From assembly GCF_964340395.1 (NCBI RefSeq), contig NC_135553.1:22251449-22315448 (forward strand): a stretch of 64,000 bases of DNA, in the 5' to 3' direction. The first letter of the stretch is position 1; each line of letters opens with the position of its first letter. The DNA comes from Glandiceps talaboti. Lineage: Eukaryota > Hemichordata > Enteropneusta > Spengelidae. Under the pieces are notes generated by a model. It did not search any database, had not been told where the DNA came from, and saw nothing but the letters and a program-made list of their open reading frames with translations. A program made the position numbers and the translations under genes. Below are positions 38,501 through 52,587 of this stretch, piece after piece.

Positions 38501-41500
38501 AGCATAGTATCATATAAAATTAGTATAGTATAGTATAGTATAGTATAGTCAAGTATAGTATCGTATAAAATTAGTATAGTATAGTATAGTATAGTATAGT
38601 ATAGTATAGTATAGTATAGGATAGTATATTCTAGTATAGTATAGTATGGTATAATATAGTAGTGTATAGTAGAGTATATTGAATATAGCATAGTGTAGTG
38701 TTGCATAGTATAGTATATAGGCAAGTGTAGTATATAGTATAATATAGTATATTATATAGTAGAGTATATAGTATAGTATAGTGTATCGTATATATTATAG
38801 CATAGGATAATATTGTATAGTATATGGTATATTATACTATACTGTACTATATAGTAGACTATGATATATACTATACACTGTACTATATAGTATACTACAC
38901 TATATTATACTATATTATATACTATACTATACTATATACTATAGTATACTATACTATACTATATATTATACTATGCTATATACTATATATTAAACTATAC
39001 TGTACTGTACTATATACTACACTATGCTATTAACTATGTATTTAACTATGCTATATACTATATACTATAATATACTAAACTAGACTATGCTATACTATAT
39101 ACTATACTAGACTGTACTATATACTACACTAGACTATACTATACTAGACTATACTATGCTATGCTATACTATACTATACTATACTATACTATATAGTATA
39201 GTATACAATACTGTATTATACTATATACTAGACTAGACTATATTCTGTACTATATATTATACTATTCTATATTATACTATACTATGCTATACTATATTAT
39301 GCTATGATATACTATACTAGACTATACTATACTATATACTATACTATACTATACTGCACTATATACTAGACTATGATATATAATATATTCTGTACCATAT
39401 ACTACACTAGACTATACTATACTAGACTATACTATGCTATGCTATACTATACTATATACTACACTACACTATACTATATACTCTACTCTAATATTCTATA
39501 CTATACTATTCTATACTATACTATATACTAGACTATGCCATATACTGTACTATATACTACACTATACTATACTATTCTATACTATACTATACTATATACT
39601 ACAATATGCTATATATTCGTGTACTATATACTATACTATATACTGTACTATATACTATACTATACTAGACTATACTATATAATAGACTGTGCTATATACT
39701 ATATATTGTACTATATACTATACTATACTATATTATACTGTACTATACTATACCATACTATATAGTATAGTATACAATACTATACTGTATTATACTATAC
39801 TATACTAGACTATACTATATTCTGTACTATATATTATACTATACTATATTATACTATACTATGCTATATTATATTATGCTATGCTATACTATACTATATA
39901 CTATATACTATACTATACTATACTAGACTACACTATATACTATATTATGCTATATACTATATACTATACATTGTACTATACTATACTGTACTGTACTGTA
40001 CTGTACTGTACTGTACTGTACTATACTATACTATACTATATAGTATAGTATACAATACTGTACTATACTATATACTAGACTATACTATATTCTGTACTAT
40101 ATATTATACTATACTATATTATACTATACTATGCTATACTATATTATGCTATACTATACTATACTAGACTATACTATACTATATACTATACTATACTATA
40201 CTGTACTATATACTAGACTATGCTATATAATATATTATGTACTATATACTATACTATTCTGTACTGTACTGTACTCTACTGTACTATACTATATTATACT
40301 GTACTATACTATACTATACTATACTATACTATACTATATAGTATAGTATACAATACTGTATTATACTATATACTAGACTAGACTATATTCTGTACTATAT
40401 ATTATACTATTCTATATTATACTATACTATGCTATGCTATATTATGCTATGATATACTATACTAGACTATACTATACTATATACTATACTATACTATACT
40501 GCACTATATACTAGACTATGATATATAATATATTCTGTACTATATACTACACTAGACTATACTATACCAGACTATACTATGCTATACTATACTATATACT
40601 ACACTACACTATACTATATACTCTACTCTAATATTCTATACTATACTATTCTATACTATACTATATACTAGACTATGCCATATACTGTACTATATACTAC
40701 ACTATACTATACTATTCTATACTATACTATACTATATACTACACTATGCTATATACTCGTGTACTATATACTTTACTATATACTGTACTATATACTATAC
40801 TATACTAGACTATACTATATAATAGACTGTGCTATATACTATATATTGTACTATATACTATACTATACTATATTATACTGTACTATACTATACCATACTA
40901 TATAGTATAGTATACAATACTATACTGTATTATACTATACTATACTAGACTATACTATATTCTGTACTATATATTATACTATACTATATTATACTATACT
41001 ATGCTATATCATATTATGCTATGCTATACTATACTATATACTATATACTATACTATACTATACTAGACTACACTATATACTATATTATGCTATATACTAT
41101 ATACTATACATTGTACTATACTATACTATACTGTACTGTACTGTACTCTACTGTACTGTACTATACTATACTACACTATATAGTATAGTATACAATACTG
41201 TACTATACTATATACTAGACGATACTATATTCTGTACTATATATTATACTATACTATATTATACTATACTATGCTATACTATATTATGCTATACTATACT
41301 ATACTAGACTATACTATACTATATACTATACTATACTATACTGTACTATGCTATACTATACTATATACTAGACTATGTTATATAATATATTATGTACTAG
41401 ATACTATACTATTCTGTACTGTACTGTACTCTACTGTACTATACTATATTATACTGTACTATACTATACTATACTATACTATACTATATAGTATAGTATA

Positions 41501-43985
41501 CAATACTGTATTATACTATATACTAGACTAGACTATATTCTGTACTATATATTATACTATTCTATATTATACTATACTATGCTATACTATATTATGCTAT
41601 GATATACTATACTAGACTATACTATACTATATACTATACTATACTATACTGCACTATATACTAGACTATGATATATAATATATTCTGTACTATATACTAT
41701 ACTATACTATACTATAATATACTATACTATACTGCACTATATACTAGACTATGATATATACTGTACTATATACTACACTATACTATACTATTCTATACTA
41801 TATTATACTATATACTAGACTATGTTGTATACTGTACTATATACTATACTATATACTGTACTATATACTTGTCTTTACTATATACTATATACTATACTAT
41901 ATACTATATACTAGACTATTCTATACGATACTGTACTATATACTATACTATACTATACTATACTATACTATACTATACTATACTATATACTAGACTACAC
42001 TATATACTATACTATACTCTATACTATGTACCATACTATACTATACTATACTAAACTATATACTGTACTATATAGTATACTATGCTATATCATACTATAC
42101 TATACTATACTCTACTATACTATACTATACTATACTTTACTATATACTATACTATACTATACTATATACTATACTATACTAGACTATACTATATACTAGA
42201 CTGTGCTATATACTATATATTGTACTATATACTATACTATACTATACTATACTGCACTATATACTAGACTATGCTATATACTGGACTATATACTACACTA
42301 TACTATACTATTCTATACTATATTATACTATATACTAGACTATGCTGTATACTTTACTATATATACTATACTTTATACTGTACTATATACTTGTCTTTAC
42401 TATATACTATACTATACTATACTATATACTAGACTAGACTATACTATACTATACTGTACTATATACTATACTATACTATACTATACTATACTATACTATA
42501 CTATACTATACTATACTATATACTAGACTCAGTATATACTATACTATGCTCTATACTATGTACCATACTATACTATAGTATACTAAGCTATATACTAGAC
42601 TATGCTATATACTGTACTATATACTACACTATACTATACTATACTATACTATACCATACTATACTCTACTATATACTAGACTATGCTATATACTGTATAC
42701 TGTACTATATATTATACTATACTATATACTATAAACTATATTATACTATACACTATACTATACAATGCTATATACTAGACCATGTTATATACTATATTCT
42801 GTACTATATACTATACTATACTGTATTGTACTATACTATATACTATACTATACTATATACTAGACTACATTATATACTATACTATGCTATATACCATATA
42901 CTATACATTGTACTATACTATATTATACTGTACTGTACTCTACTGTACTATACTATACTAGACTAGACTATACTATATAGTATAGTATACAATACTATAC
43001 TGTATTATACTATACTATACTAGACTATACTATATTCTGTACTATATATTATACTATACTATATTATACTATACTATGCTATACTATATTATGCTATACT
43101 ATACTATACTATATACTATATACTATACAATACTGTACTATACTATATACTAGACTATACTATATTCTGTACTATATATTATACTATACTATATTATACT
43201 ATACTATGCTATAATATATTATGCTATACTATACTATACTATACTATACTATATACTATACTATACTATACTATACTATACTGCACTATATACTAGACTA
43301 TGCTATATAATATATTCTGTACTATATACTATACTATACTATACTATACTGTACTATGCTATACTATACTATATACTAGACTATGCTATATAATATATTC
43401 TTTACTATATACTATACTATACAATACTGTACTATACTATACTATACTATACTATACTATACTATACTATACTATACTATACTATACTGCACTATATACT
43501 AGACTATGCTATATACTGTACTATATACTATACTATACTATACTATTCTATACTATATTATACTATATACTAGTCTATGCTACATACTGTACTATATACT
43601 GTACTATATACTTGTCTTTACTATATACTATACTATATACTATATTCTAGACTATTCTATACTATACTGTACTATATACTATACTATACTATACTATACT
43701 ATACTATACTATACTATACTATATACTAGACTACACTATACACTATACTATGCTCTATGCTATGTACCATACTATACTATACTATACTAAACTATATACT
43801 GTACTATATAGTATACTATAATATATCATACTATACTATACTATACTCTACTATACCATACTATACTATACTATACTTTACTATATACTATACTATACTA
43901 TATACTATACTATACTATAATATACTATATACTAGACTGTGCTATATACTATATATTGTACTATATACTATACTATACTATATTA
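35500..43985. repeat. 8.5-kb pentanucleotide array (CTATA/TATAG) with alternating orientation
   Basis: Nearly every base belongs to ACTAT (plus) or its reverse complement ATAGT. ACTAT orientation holds at about 35510–35655, 36105–36690 and 38825–43985; ATAGT at about 35660–36090, 36715–37330, 37400–37980 and 38330–38820, with short flips between. Variant units (TAGAC, TGTAC, TTATA) interrupt it. Within the last block a segment of about 1140 nt is repeated (39535 against 40675; 40131 against 41271). The long open frames encode only Tyr/Ile/Leu/Thr repeats and are not genes. Confidence 0.97.
37985..38325. mobile_element. Non-repeat island with hairpin inside the pentanucleotide array
   Basis: About 340 nt of ordinary sequence interrupt the array. 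Its right part (38204–38320) is a strong inverted repeat: GGTATACCACTCGGTTTTGA at 38227–38246 pairs with the inverted copy at 38276–38295, and AGCGATAAACCAC near 38204 pairs with GTGTGGTTTATTGCT at 38306–38320. It is probably a MITE or a transposon end inserted in the array. Confidence 0.7.
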
Positions 43986-44250
43986 TAATATTATCTCGTT
44001 TTATTTCCGCTAGATTTTTAAATTCGGAATGCTGCAATTGAGTGTTGACCTATTTGTCTTTTAAGTTTATGTTTCGCTTCTGTGCTATGATTGGTCTTTT
44101 TGGATATAATTGATTTCATATCTCATTGTCTGCTATTACGTCCCAGTGTTTAGTTATTGCATCTCGTAGATGAGATCCGTTAATATAGAGACTGTATGTT
44201 GTGTTGAAGACCAATGGGATCTCATTTGTGGGTGTCCAGCGAGATATGTC
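43985..44250 (-). mobile_element. Penelope-like element fragment, minus strand
   Basis: On the minus strand: PTNEIPLVFNTTYSLYING, then SHLRDAITKHWDVIADNEI. The same text appears at 57160–57300 and 59745–59850 on the plus strand. The P-L-V-x-T-x and 'KHWD' pattern follows the RT core in Penelope-like elements. The 3' side runs straight into the pentanucleotide array at about 43985. Confidence 0.65.
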
Positions 44251-44389
44251 TCACACTTGCACAAAGTGTATCATCACATGGCATCAGAAGCTACTGTATG
44301 TAGTTCCTGAAAATTGGATACTAGTCACTTTACATGTGGTATGTACACACATACTTTGCAGTCTGGCGCAATGCAGTCAGTTGTCGAAG

Positions 44390-45075
44390 CACTTGACTCG
44401 CCAGTTACACAAACAATCGACTATAGCATTCCAAAACCACCACCTGTGCATCTCCTAAAACTATTATGTGATTCTCACGAAAAACACATTTAAATTTAAA
44501 GGAGAATTCTACACACAAACATGCATGTGCATTGGCTCTTGGGCATCACCCGAAATAGCCGACATTCCATGAACTGGAAAGTCGCATTATTGAAATCTAC
44601 ACGGATAAAATATCAATCTGGACACATTTCAGGGGTGGCGTTTTCATGATATTTTGTGGCACCCAAGTTGAACTAAATAATCTGAGTGAAAAAATAAAAC
44701 AAATACATCCAACTTTCAAATTTTCGTTGGAAAGCTCAGATACGGAAGTAACATATCACAATCCACAAATGTCAACGGCACCAATAACACAAAGTATTGG
44801 ATATCAAAACTCATTCCAATATTTACACAGGTAATACTGCCGCCCGAACTCAGTCTTCAAAGGGTCCATTAAGGGTCAAACGATCAGATACATACGAACA
44901 TGTAGTAACGAAAAAGAATTTCAAAAGAAAATTAAATTCTTCACCTGGAAACTGGCGAAAAGAGGCTATAATGAAACAGAAATAAATACTAGTAACCTGA
45001 GTCCACTATCATAATACTGGCATCTCTATTTGATGAACAATACAAGTAAACTCTGGGCAAACAAATACGGAAATA
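44390..45075 (+). mobile_element. Penelope-like reverse transcriptase fragment, plus strand
   Basis: Shifting frames give LTKNTFKFKGEFYTQTC, WASPEIADIP, VELNNLSEKIKQIHPTFKFS and IGYQNSFQYLHR, then a K/R-rich connector. This is the core order of Penelope-like RTs: FYTQTxGCAMGSxxSPxxAD, then a primer-grip region and the 'K-x-YLH' block. The YxDD region is broken. The 3' side ends near 45070 at a second CTATA array. Confidence 0.75.
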
Positions 45076-45330
45076 CAACACTCCTCAATACTATACTACA
45101 CTACACTACAATACACTACACTACACTATAATGTAGTATAGTATATAGTATAGTATAGTATAGTATAGTATAGTATAGTATAGTATAGTATAGTATAGTA
45201 TAGTATAGTATAGTATAGTATACTAGTAGTATAGTATAGTATAGTATAGTAAAGTATAGTATAGTATTGTATAGTATAGTATAGTATAGTATAGTATAGT
45301 ATAGTATAGTATAGTATAGTATAGTATAGG
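45076..45330. repeat. Small CTATA/TATAG array
   Basis: Begins as ACTATACTACACTAC units (to about 45130), then switches to ATAGT orientation until 45330 with one ACTAGTAGT interruption. It uses the same motif and the same kind of orientation switch as the 8.5-kb array, from which it is separated by Penelope-like fragments. Confidence 0.95.
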
Positions 45331-45430
45331 AGACCGATTTTTGAATTAGAAGACCGACACTTGAATTAGAAGACCAACACTTGAATTAGAAGACCGACAC
45401 TTGAACTAGAAGACCAATTTTTGAATTACA
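45331..45430. repeat. Five tandem copies of a 20-bp unit
   Basis: The unit AGACCGACACTTGAATTAGA starts at 45331, 45351, 45371, 45391 and 45411 with a few substitutions. It directly follows the small TATAG array. Confidence 0.95.
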
Positions 45431-47636
45431 AAAATACGATCGGGTCGACAAAAACTCACTGACCTCCCCCTTTGACCTCTGGCGCTGAGGGAGTCCTTGG
45501 GGGTTGTCGTCCTGACAGATCGGGAGGTTTTTTGTTTCTATTAAGGCAACTTTTAGGTTATTCATAACCTTTGAGGTAATATTTCCCAGCTTTGAAAAGC
45601 TAACGTAAATGTAAGTTTTAAATGAGTTTCCCATGTCACATAAAAATGGGCCCGTAAAATTGGTACAGGGACATTATTAATATTGCATGTATAGTATAGT
45701 CACCGGTATGTCAGAGAACTTTAGGTGGTCATACCTAGGGTATAACAGAAACTGGAATCTGATGAGATGTGGTGATTTGTAGTGTCAATAACATGACGAG
45801 TAGAACAATTTAGATTAATTTCATTTATAAACTATCTATGAAAATTGCCATTACGAAACCTTCAAGTTTGCCCCAAACTGCAATATAAGTAAAGCATTGA
45901 TTGTGAAACAGCCAAGCATTTACATAACATGTTCTGTAACTAGTGTGGTAGCTAGGTAATACATGTATATGTATATGTATAGTTATGTTTGAAGTTATAA
46001 GTAATATTAAAGAATTCATGTAAGAAACAGGGACAAGAACAAATATTGACATGTACCACATTTCAGACAAGGCTATATGCCATTGTAGAAAGGATTTTTT
46101 TCTTCAATCACAATTTAAAACACAATGACCACACAAAAACACAATAAAACACAATATCCACCTAAAGTTCTCTAACATACCGGTGACTTTATTATACATA
46201 TATTAATGCCCCTATACTAATGTTACATGTCTATTTTATGTGATATAGGAAACTCATTTAAAACGTACATTTACGTTAGCTTTTCGAAGCTTGGAAATAT
46301 TACCTCAAAGGTTATGAATAACCTAAACATTGCCTTAGTATCTCAAGCAAAAAACTCCATATCTGCCAGGGGGAAAACCCCAAGGACCTCCTCACCCCCT
46401 GAGGTCACTCATGCATTCAACCAACAATCAGATGCACCAACAACCTTTTTACTGTCATAATGGTATTAAACTTTTCTTAAATATTTTCACCCTATTCTAA
46501 TTTGAGATGATATTGTCTTTTCAAGATGTGAAATGTTTGCCAAGATAGTCTAAAATTGCCTTAATCTCCAAATCTTCCCTACCAATGATACTACCATTAG
46601 ATGTGCTGACCTTTACTACATGTATATAATGATGCCATTTAACTTTTTAAGAACATATTTCAACCCTTAGTGTAAGTTATAAAGAATAGTTTCTGATACT
46701 TGCTGTCTTGTAAAGCATGGATTAAGTTATTGCTTGAAGGGTCTAAATAGTGTAAATATTGGCTATAAGAGTAAAATTCCTCCAGGGCTTCTAGAGGGAG
46801 ACCCCCTCAGACCCCCCCCCGCATGAGGTGGACATATCCCAGTCTCAAGCTCTTCCGCTCTTACTGTCAAGATGCTATTAAAGTATATTTCAAAAGTATT
46901 TCAACCCTATGTAGTTGTTTTTTACATGTTGGTGTTGTCTTGTAAGGCTTGGAAATTATTGTCTGAAAGGGTCTGAATAGTCTCAAAATTGAGGGAAAAA
47001 ACCTCCAGGGGTTCTAGGGGGAGACCCCCTTGGAACCTTCCTCCCCCCCCCCATGAGGTGTACACATCCCAGTCTCAAGATCTCCCCCTACCTCTTACTG
47101 TCAAGATCCTATCAAACTATATTTCAAAAATATTTCAACCTTATGTAGTTGCTTTTTACATGTTGGTGCTGTCTTGTAAAGCTTGGAAATGATTTTCTAA
47201 AAATGTCTGAATAGTCTCAATATTGACTTTTCAGAGTTAAAAACCTCCTAGGACCCCCCATGACAGCTGTACATATTCCCTTCTCAAAGCTTTCCCCCTA
47301 CCTTTCACTGTCAAGATGCTATTAAACTCCTTTTCAAATATATTTACCCTGGGTAGTCAATAATTATAATTATGATAGTGCTATATAAAAACCCGGGATC
47401 TTATAAAGTAGATGCAAGACAGTCAAGCAGTCCACACTGAGTCACGATCAAAAAATACCTGTCACTCATGCGAATATCATATATGGGGGGGGGGGGGGGG
47501 TCATCATGTTTTAGAATTAAGTGATAGGGGGGTCAGCCTGTTTTGGGTTTTACAGATAGGGGGGGTCAGTGACTTTTTGTCGGCCCGATTTAAGAATCCA
47601 CCGCCCCCCCCCAGGCTGGAGAAACTGACCGGTCCC
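45430..47636. mobile_element. Two opposed copies of a G-tract dispersed repeat
   Basis: 45430–45905 is the inverse, and 46155–47636 the direct form, of sequence in 2830–3850 (shared marker GTCACTGTTATG and its variants, GGAAACTCATT, TTTTCGAAGCT). The direct copy contains about three tandem units of roughly 200 nt (starting near 46780, 46990, 47215; marker TACTGTCAAGATGCTAT) and ends in a poly-G region plus GGCTGGAGAAACTGACC and GGTCCCTAA, i.e. an inverted TTAGGGACC end. Apparent proteins in both orientations (GNSFKTYIYVSFSKLGN) are only the repeat read in one frame. Confidence 0.7.
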
Positions 47637-47639
47637 TAA

Positions 47640-50600
47640 GAAAAGCTGAGAAGGGCTTGTTTCTAGGAATCCAATGAAAAGATGATTGAAAGAAGGAAAA
47701 GGAGAGGCAAAGAAACATGAATTCAAAGATGATTTTTTATTTATATACTTTTTTAAATCGACCGACCGACCAAAATTTTCCATGGAAAAAAACAAAAACA
47801 TTTTTAAACATTAGGATCACCCCTACACACCAACCTTGGTGACACCAGGTCGAATAAATAATAGTGGGTGTCTTTGCGATTTCTTAGCTTTATAATGTTA
47901 TTCATGTTTTTATCAGATAACATCTCTAGTTGATAAAGTTTTAAATCAAAACTATCGTCTTCTCTGTCTCTTTGTAGCTTACCAACTTTGAATTAATTAG
48001 TGCACAGCTAATATCCTTGATCAAACTGGTAGGCTATTTGGCAAATTACTAGTAACATATTTCCATAATCAGTGTAAATATCTACTAACTGACAAATGGT
48101 AATACACCAACCGTTAGTCGGATTGGTAGATGTCAGTTAGTGAACTATAAGACTTTTTAAGTTAACGTGAATGTTGGTGGCGCTATACTACTGAGAACGC
48201 ATGAACGTACGTATAAAACATCTTGGTAATATAATTTTGTGTACAATGTATCTGGATGCGTAATTACCAAGATGCGGCAAACATTAAACGCAAGACGCAC
48301 ATAAAGACCACCATGCAAATAAACAATAAACAGAGGATACATTGCATTTATTAATCAAACGTTAATACATGTCAACACAATATACTAGGAAATTCCCTTT
48401 CCCTGTCTATCTTTCTGTGTAAAGACTTTTTAAGTTTTACTGTTCGTCACCGTGGTCTCTGCATGGACGTACGAGTGGGGTGGGGTGCACGGGGGTGGGG
48501 TGGCACAAACAATAATTACGTAATCAAACGCTATATACATAATATATAACTGTCAGTCAGTCGACGTAGGAAGATTATGCAGTGGGGTTTGACCTTTACT
48601 TGCACACGACAGCGCATGACAGAACTGGTAACGCTCATGACTGTACCAGACACAGGAGTTGCTAATGATACTCGCAACGCATAGATCTGGTACTCGAGTA
48701 GTACATGTCTGTATTGATGGATCGGAGTGAATAGACACTTTCATCCGGATTGAACCAGATTCAAATTACCCATAGTTCATTTGCATATAGCCATTATTCC
48801 GACAGTTGCTGCGGCAACAAACCAAGGTCTCCGTGACCTTTACATCAAATCTGGGCGAATGTTTTGGGCCATAGAGTCTTCATAATGACATATTTTTCCT
48901 TAGGTTTGAAAACATAATGTTAAAAACAAATGCAAATTACGGACCAGCTGATCGCCCGAGTACGCTCACATGTGTCGAAATGTGATGTTTACGTAACAGA
49001 AGCCTAGCATGGCAGACGTACGTATTTATAGTCTCTGTACGGAGCTAGCGAATACACAATGGCGATATTCCGTACGATAGATTAATCGGTATATCGCTTG
49101 CATCTGTCAAAGGTTACGAACGGATGTGAAAAAAGGCAAAAATGTTTTACAGTCGATAGCAAGCTCTGCGACTCTCTGATTCGGAGCTATTCAGACATTC
49201 GAGGCGTCATTATAAAGTCATGCCCTGTGTTGACAGAGAATGAATGAATGCGGTGCTTAGACCTGGCATCGATTATGTACTATTGTTACGGCATATTGAA
49301 GTCATTGGATGAGCAACACTATATATCATGAAACTCGGCAATATTATTTAGGTATATAGCCAGAGACTGTGTATGGGATATTCGACACTTAGTTTTCATG
49401 AAATTAAAATGGTTTTGTTTTAATCTCGACAATTATAGGTGAAGTATAGCTTTCTACAATGCAAATAAGTTTACTCTCCGACCATGGAACACTTCAATTC
49501 ACAGTCCCTCGGTGACTTGAAATACACTCCTTGTTTTCCCCTCGCTCTTTTTGTTGTTGTTGACCTTGTTTCAGTGAAAGAAATTCAAAGGAACTGGTTT
49601 AAGTTCTTATACTACTAGTATTACTAGGCGTTTACTATATGTGGCCGAGCTCGAGGCCTATCAACTTTTGTTTACCCCCACCTTGTACAAACCATGGAAG
49701 CAAATAGTAGATCTCCTGACCCATGTAAACAGTAACAAATGAGGAATGCCTAAAACAGGCGTCCAACTCTTTGCCATGACTGTATATACGTACTTGTTTT
49801 CACAGCATACGAAAAATAATCGGCTTATTTGGCCGTACGTATTAGCCGCTGTTTATGACGACACTAGGTCGATGAACGAAGCACAGTACTGTGGGTATGA
49901 CCTTGACTCCAGACTGCATCAATATCGAAATTCATACTTCACATAAAATTCAATCGCTTACTTCTGGCGCGTTTGTCTATTTTGAAAGGCAGATCAAAGC
50001 GTTGCTGTGAATGTAAATGTGTATATCTAGTTTTGTTTGCTTTCGTCGACTACGGATCCATTGTCTATGTTTAACCCTGTAGAAACCATGGAAGCAGATA
50101 TATAGATCAATGCAAACAAAAAGACGCCAGAAAAAACCCCTAAAATGGTCAAAGATACGGGTATACTGTTTTGCTAAACTCTTTGCTATGACTGTAGTAG
50201 TAAATAACTTCATACGAAAAGATATACGAACTCAAACGCAAGTAGAGTTCGGTGACGCAATACAAGTTCAATGACCTCGATTCCCACTGCAGCAGACAAC
50301 AAAACATCAATGTGGAAATTCAAAATTACAACAAAAATCAACCACTTATTACCTCTGGCTGGTTATTCTAAAGCATTTTAAAGCAGGTCAAAGCTTGGAT
50401 GCTGAACTACGTGTACAAGACCAGCTCGCGTCTTTCCACCATCCTTCGCGCGTTCATCCATGGTCTTCCAAATAAAGCCTTGACGAGAAACTGCTTTTAG
50501 CCAGCCAGTTCACTTCACAACACAAACAGACATGCAAATTAGCATCACGCGTTTAGCCATGTGAGACAGACGACTCTGAACGTGGGTGTCACAAAAGTAC

Positions 50601-52578
50601 AATTCTTTTGTTTTTATGGCCAGCAAGTTCAACGCAAACAGACATGCAAATTAGCGTCACGCGTATACCCATGTGAGACAGACGACTCTGAACGTGGGTG
50701 TGACAAATGTACAATTCTTTTGTTTTTATGGTTTCATGTTCAAATGTACAAGTATTTCACTTCATCTTGACTCTGGTCAATGACAAAACTACACGAGTGT
50801 GGGTCATACGAAGCGTAAATTTTAAAAGTGCTTGTGAAATTCTGAAGAAAGTTCTGACCAGACTGGATAACGTAATACCTAGTGACAGTACAGTACTGAA
50901 TTCTGAATACAATTGGCAAAGAAAAATTATAAACCATGGGGGATGAGCGGCAGCTTATTTATTGGATTGTTTATACACTGACAAATATCAACGTCAACAA
51001 CGAAGAAATATATATTATATTAACACACTGCATAACTCGAAAACTACAAAACATAGAGACTCTACCCCATATTAACAGGTACAAGCTTTCACAATCACAT
51101 ATACACGAACAATTCGCGATCGGCATACCACTGAAATATACAATTATTAACATCAACAGTAATTGAAATAATTCATTCTTCACACAAAAATTCGCTTGTC
51201 AAAAAATAGTCATTCTGTCACACCACACAACCCCCCTCCCCTCCGTTAGCCAGACTAATCCCGGCAAACATGTAACAAATATTCCCTTTGTTATGATAGA
51301 GTATACCTAATCACCCTGCAGTGCATTGGGCTTTGTAATTGTACATGTACACAGTACATGTTACGTTACTAAATGTACACGGTGCATAATATGCTTCATT
51401 CTCACAAACCAGAGCTATTATTTCTTCGAAATATTAAATATTATCCAGTAGGGACCGGCTTGATAAAGAACGGTGCCATAAAAAGGTCTTGGTTTGCGAC
51501 GATGAATATGCTTGAGATGAGCTTTGATATTTATATCACATTCTTTGTTGTTGACGTACAAAACAGTACATTGTAAGATTGTGTCCCCTCATTGTGTAGA
51601 AGCGTAAGTGAATTTCTGCAAAATACCATGACGAGGAATTAGCTGAACGGTGTTAAAACGTTCCGGAGCTAGCTAGAATTAATTTTCAATGCCACACGTG
51701 ATTTCAGGTGTGACTTTAAAAAAAATGTGTCTGAACTAGTCACGTTCACAAAATATAAATCAAATCGTCTAATATACTGAAAAAAATGAACTGTAATTCT
51801 TCCTCGATCTAGCAATGAATAAACTGAATAAAGCCTAAAAACAGTACACCGTTCAACACTGCCATCATTTTGTAAGAATATAAAAGGGGATCTTCAAATT
51901 AATAGTCTTTCGCTTGGAAAGTCTCGCAAAACTTGAAATCATAAATAACTAGATAGTTGATTTACATTGGTTTATTGCTATCGTTTATTACCACAATAAC
52001 ACGATAACAGTAATGCGTTAACTATTGAAAACAATTTAATTGGCAAACCGCAGCTGAAGTAAGCTCATGAATAATTCATAGAAATGAAAGTACGGTGGGT
52101 TACTGCAGTCGGCTCGACTTCATCGAGCATCCAACGCACACCATGTTGAATTCTATTAATTTCAGCTGCAAAAATAGTATTAAAGATAAAATTACAAAGA
52201 AATCAAGACGACTGTTGACAGTCTATCTGAAGGTGTATTGCATGGGCAATATGAAGGACGCCCTCAACCTCTAAATCTATGTAAACATAATATACATGTG
52301 TGTATACAAGGTAATAATCTGTAAGGCTGATGTCGCGATCATTAGCCATGTGGAAAGTTACGTTTTCAGTCAAGTGACTATAAGGATATATCAAATATGT
52401 ATCAGCATACTCTCATGTGAATTATTTCCTAGATATTTTACAGGCTCAGGATTAAGTCATGAGTCTGTAAAGTGGTTTTATCTCATAAGGAAACCAAGTA
52501 CCAAGGGGATCATTCTTTTTGTTCAGCAACAACATTTCTACTGTTGTTCTCACCCAAATTTTGATCCACATTTAGCAT
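47640..52578. other. Mostly unique intergenic sequence with two local duplications
   Basis: No gene is supportable. About 300 nt at 49668–49965 recurs in diverged form at 50068–50360 (shared ACCATGGAAGCA and CTTTGCYATGACTGTA), offset about 400. A second, closer duplication lies at 50521–50744. Single open frames of 60–80 codons show no family motif. Confidence 0.45.
50521..50744. repeat. Tandem duplication, unit about 112 nt, each with a POU octamer
   Basis: AACAGACATGCAAATTAGC occurs at about 50525 and 50637; CATGTGAGACAGACGACTCT and GAACGTGGGTGT follow in both. Each unit contains a perfect ATGCAAAT octamer (50532–50539 and 50644–50651), the consensus for POU-domain factors. Whether it is used is unknown. 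Confidence 0.85.
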
Positions 52579-52587
52579 GTGCTTTTC

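Noticed and set aside
35440-44041. Many 60–116-codon frames rich in Tyr, Ile, Leu and Thr
   Set aside because: They follow from the ACTAT pentanucleotide, occur in every frame, and break wherever a variant unit makes TAG or TAA.
45386-46460. Two similar 'proteins' on opposite strands (GNSFKTYIYVSFSKLGN)
   Set aside because: They are the same dispersed repeat read in one frame; a third copy at 3130–3290 does not keep the frame.
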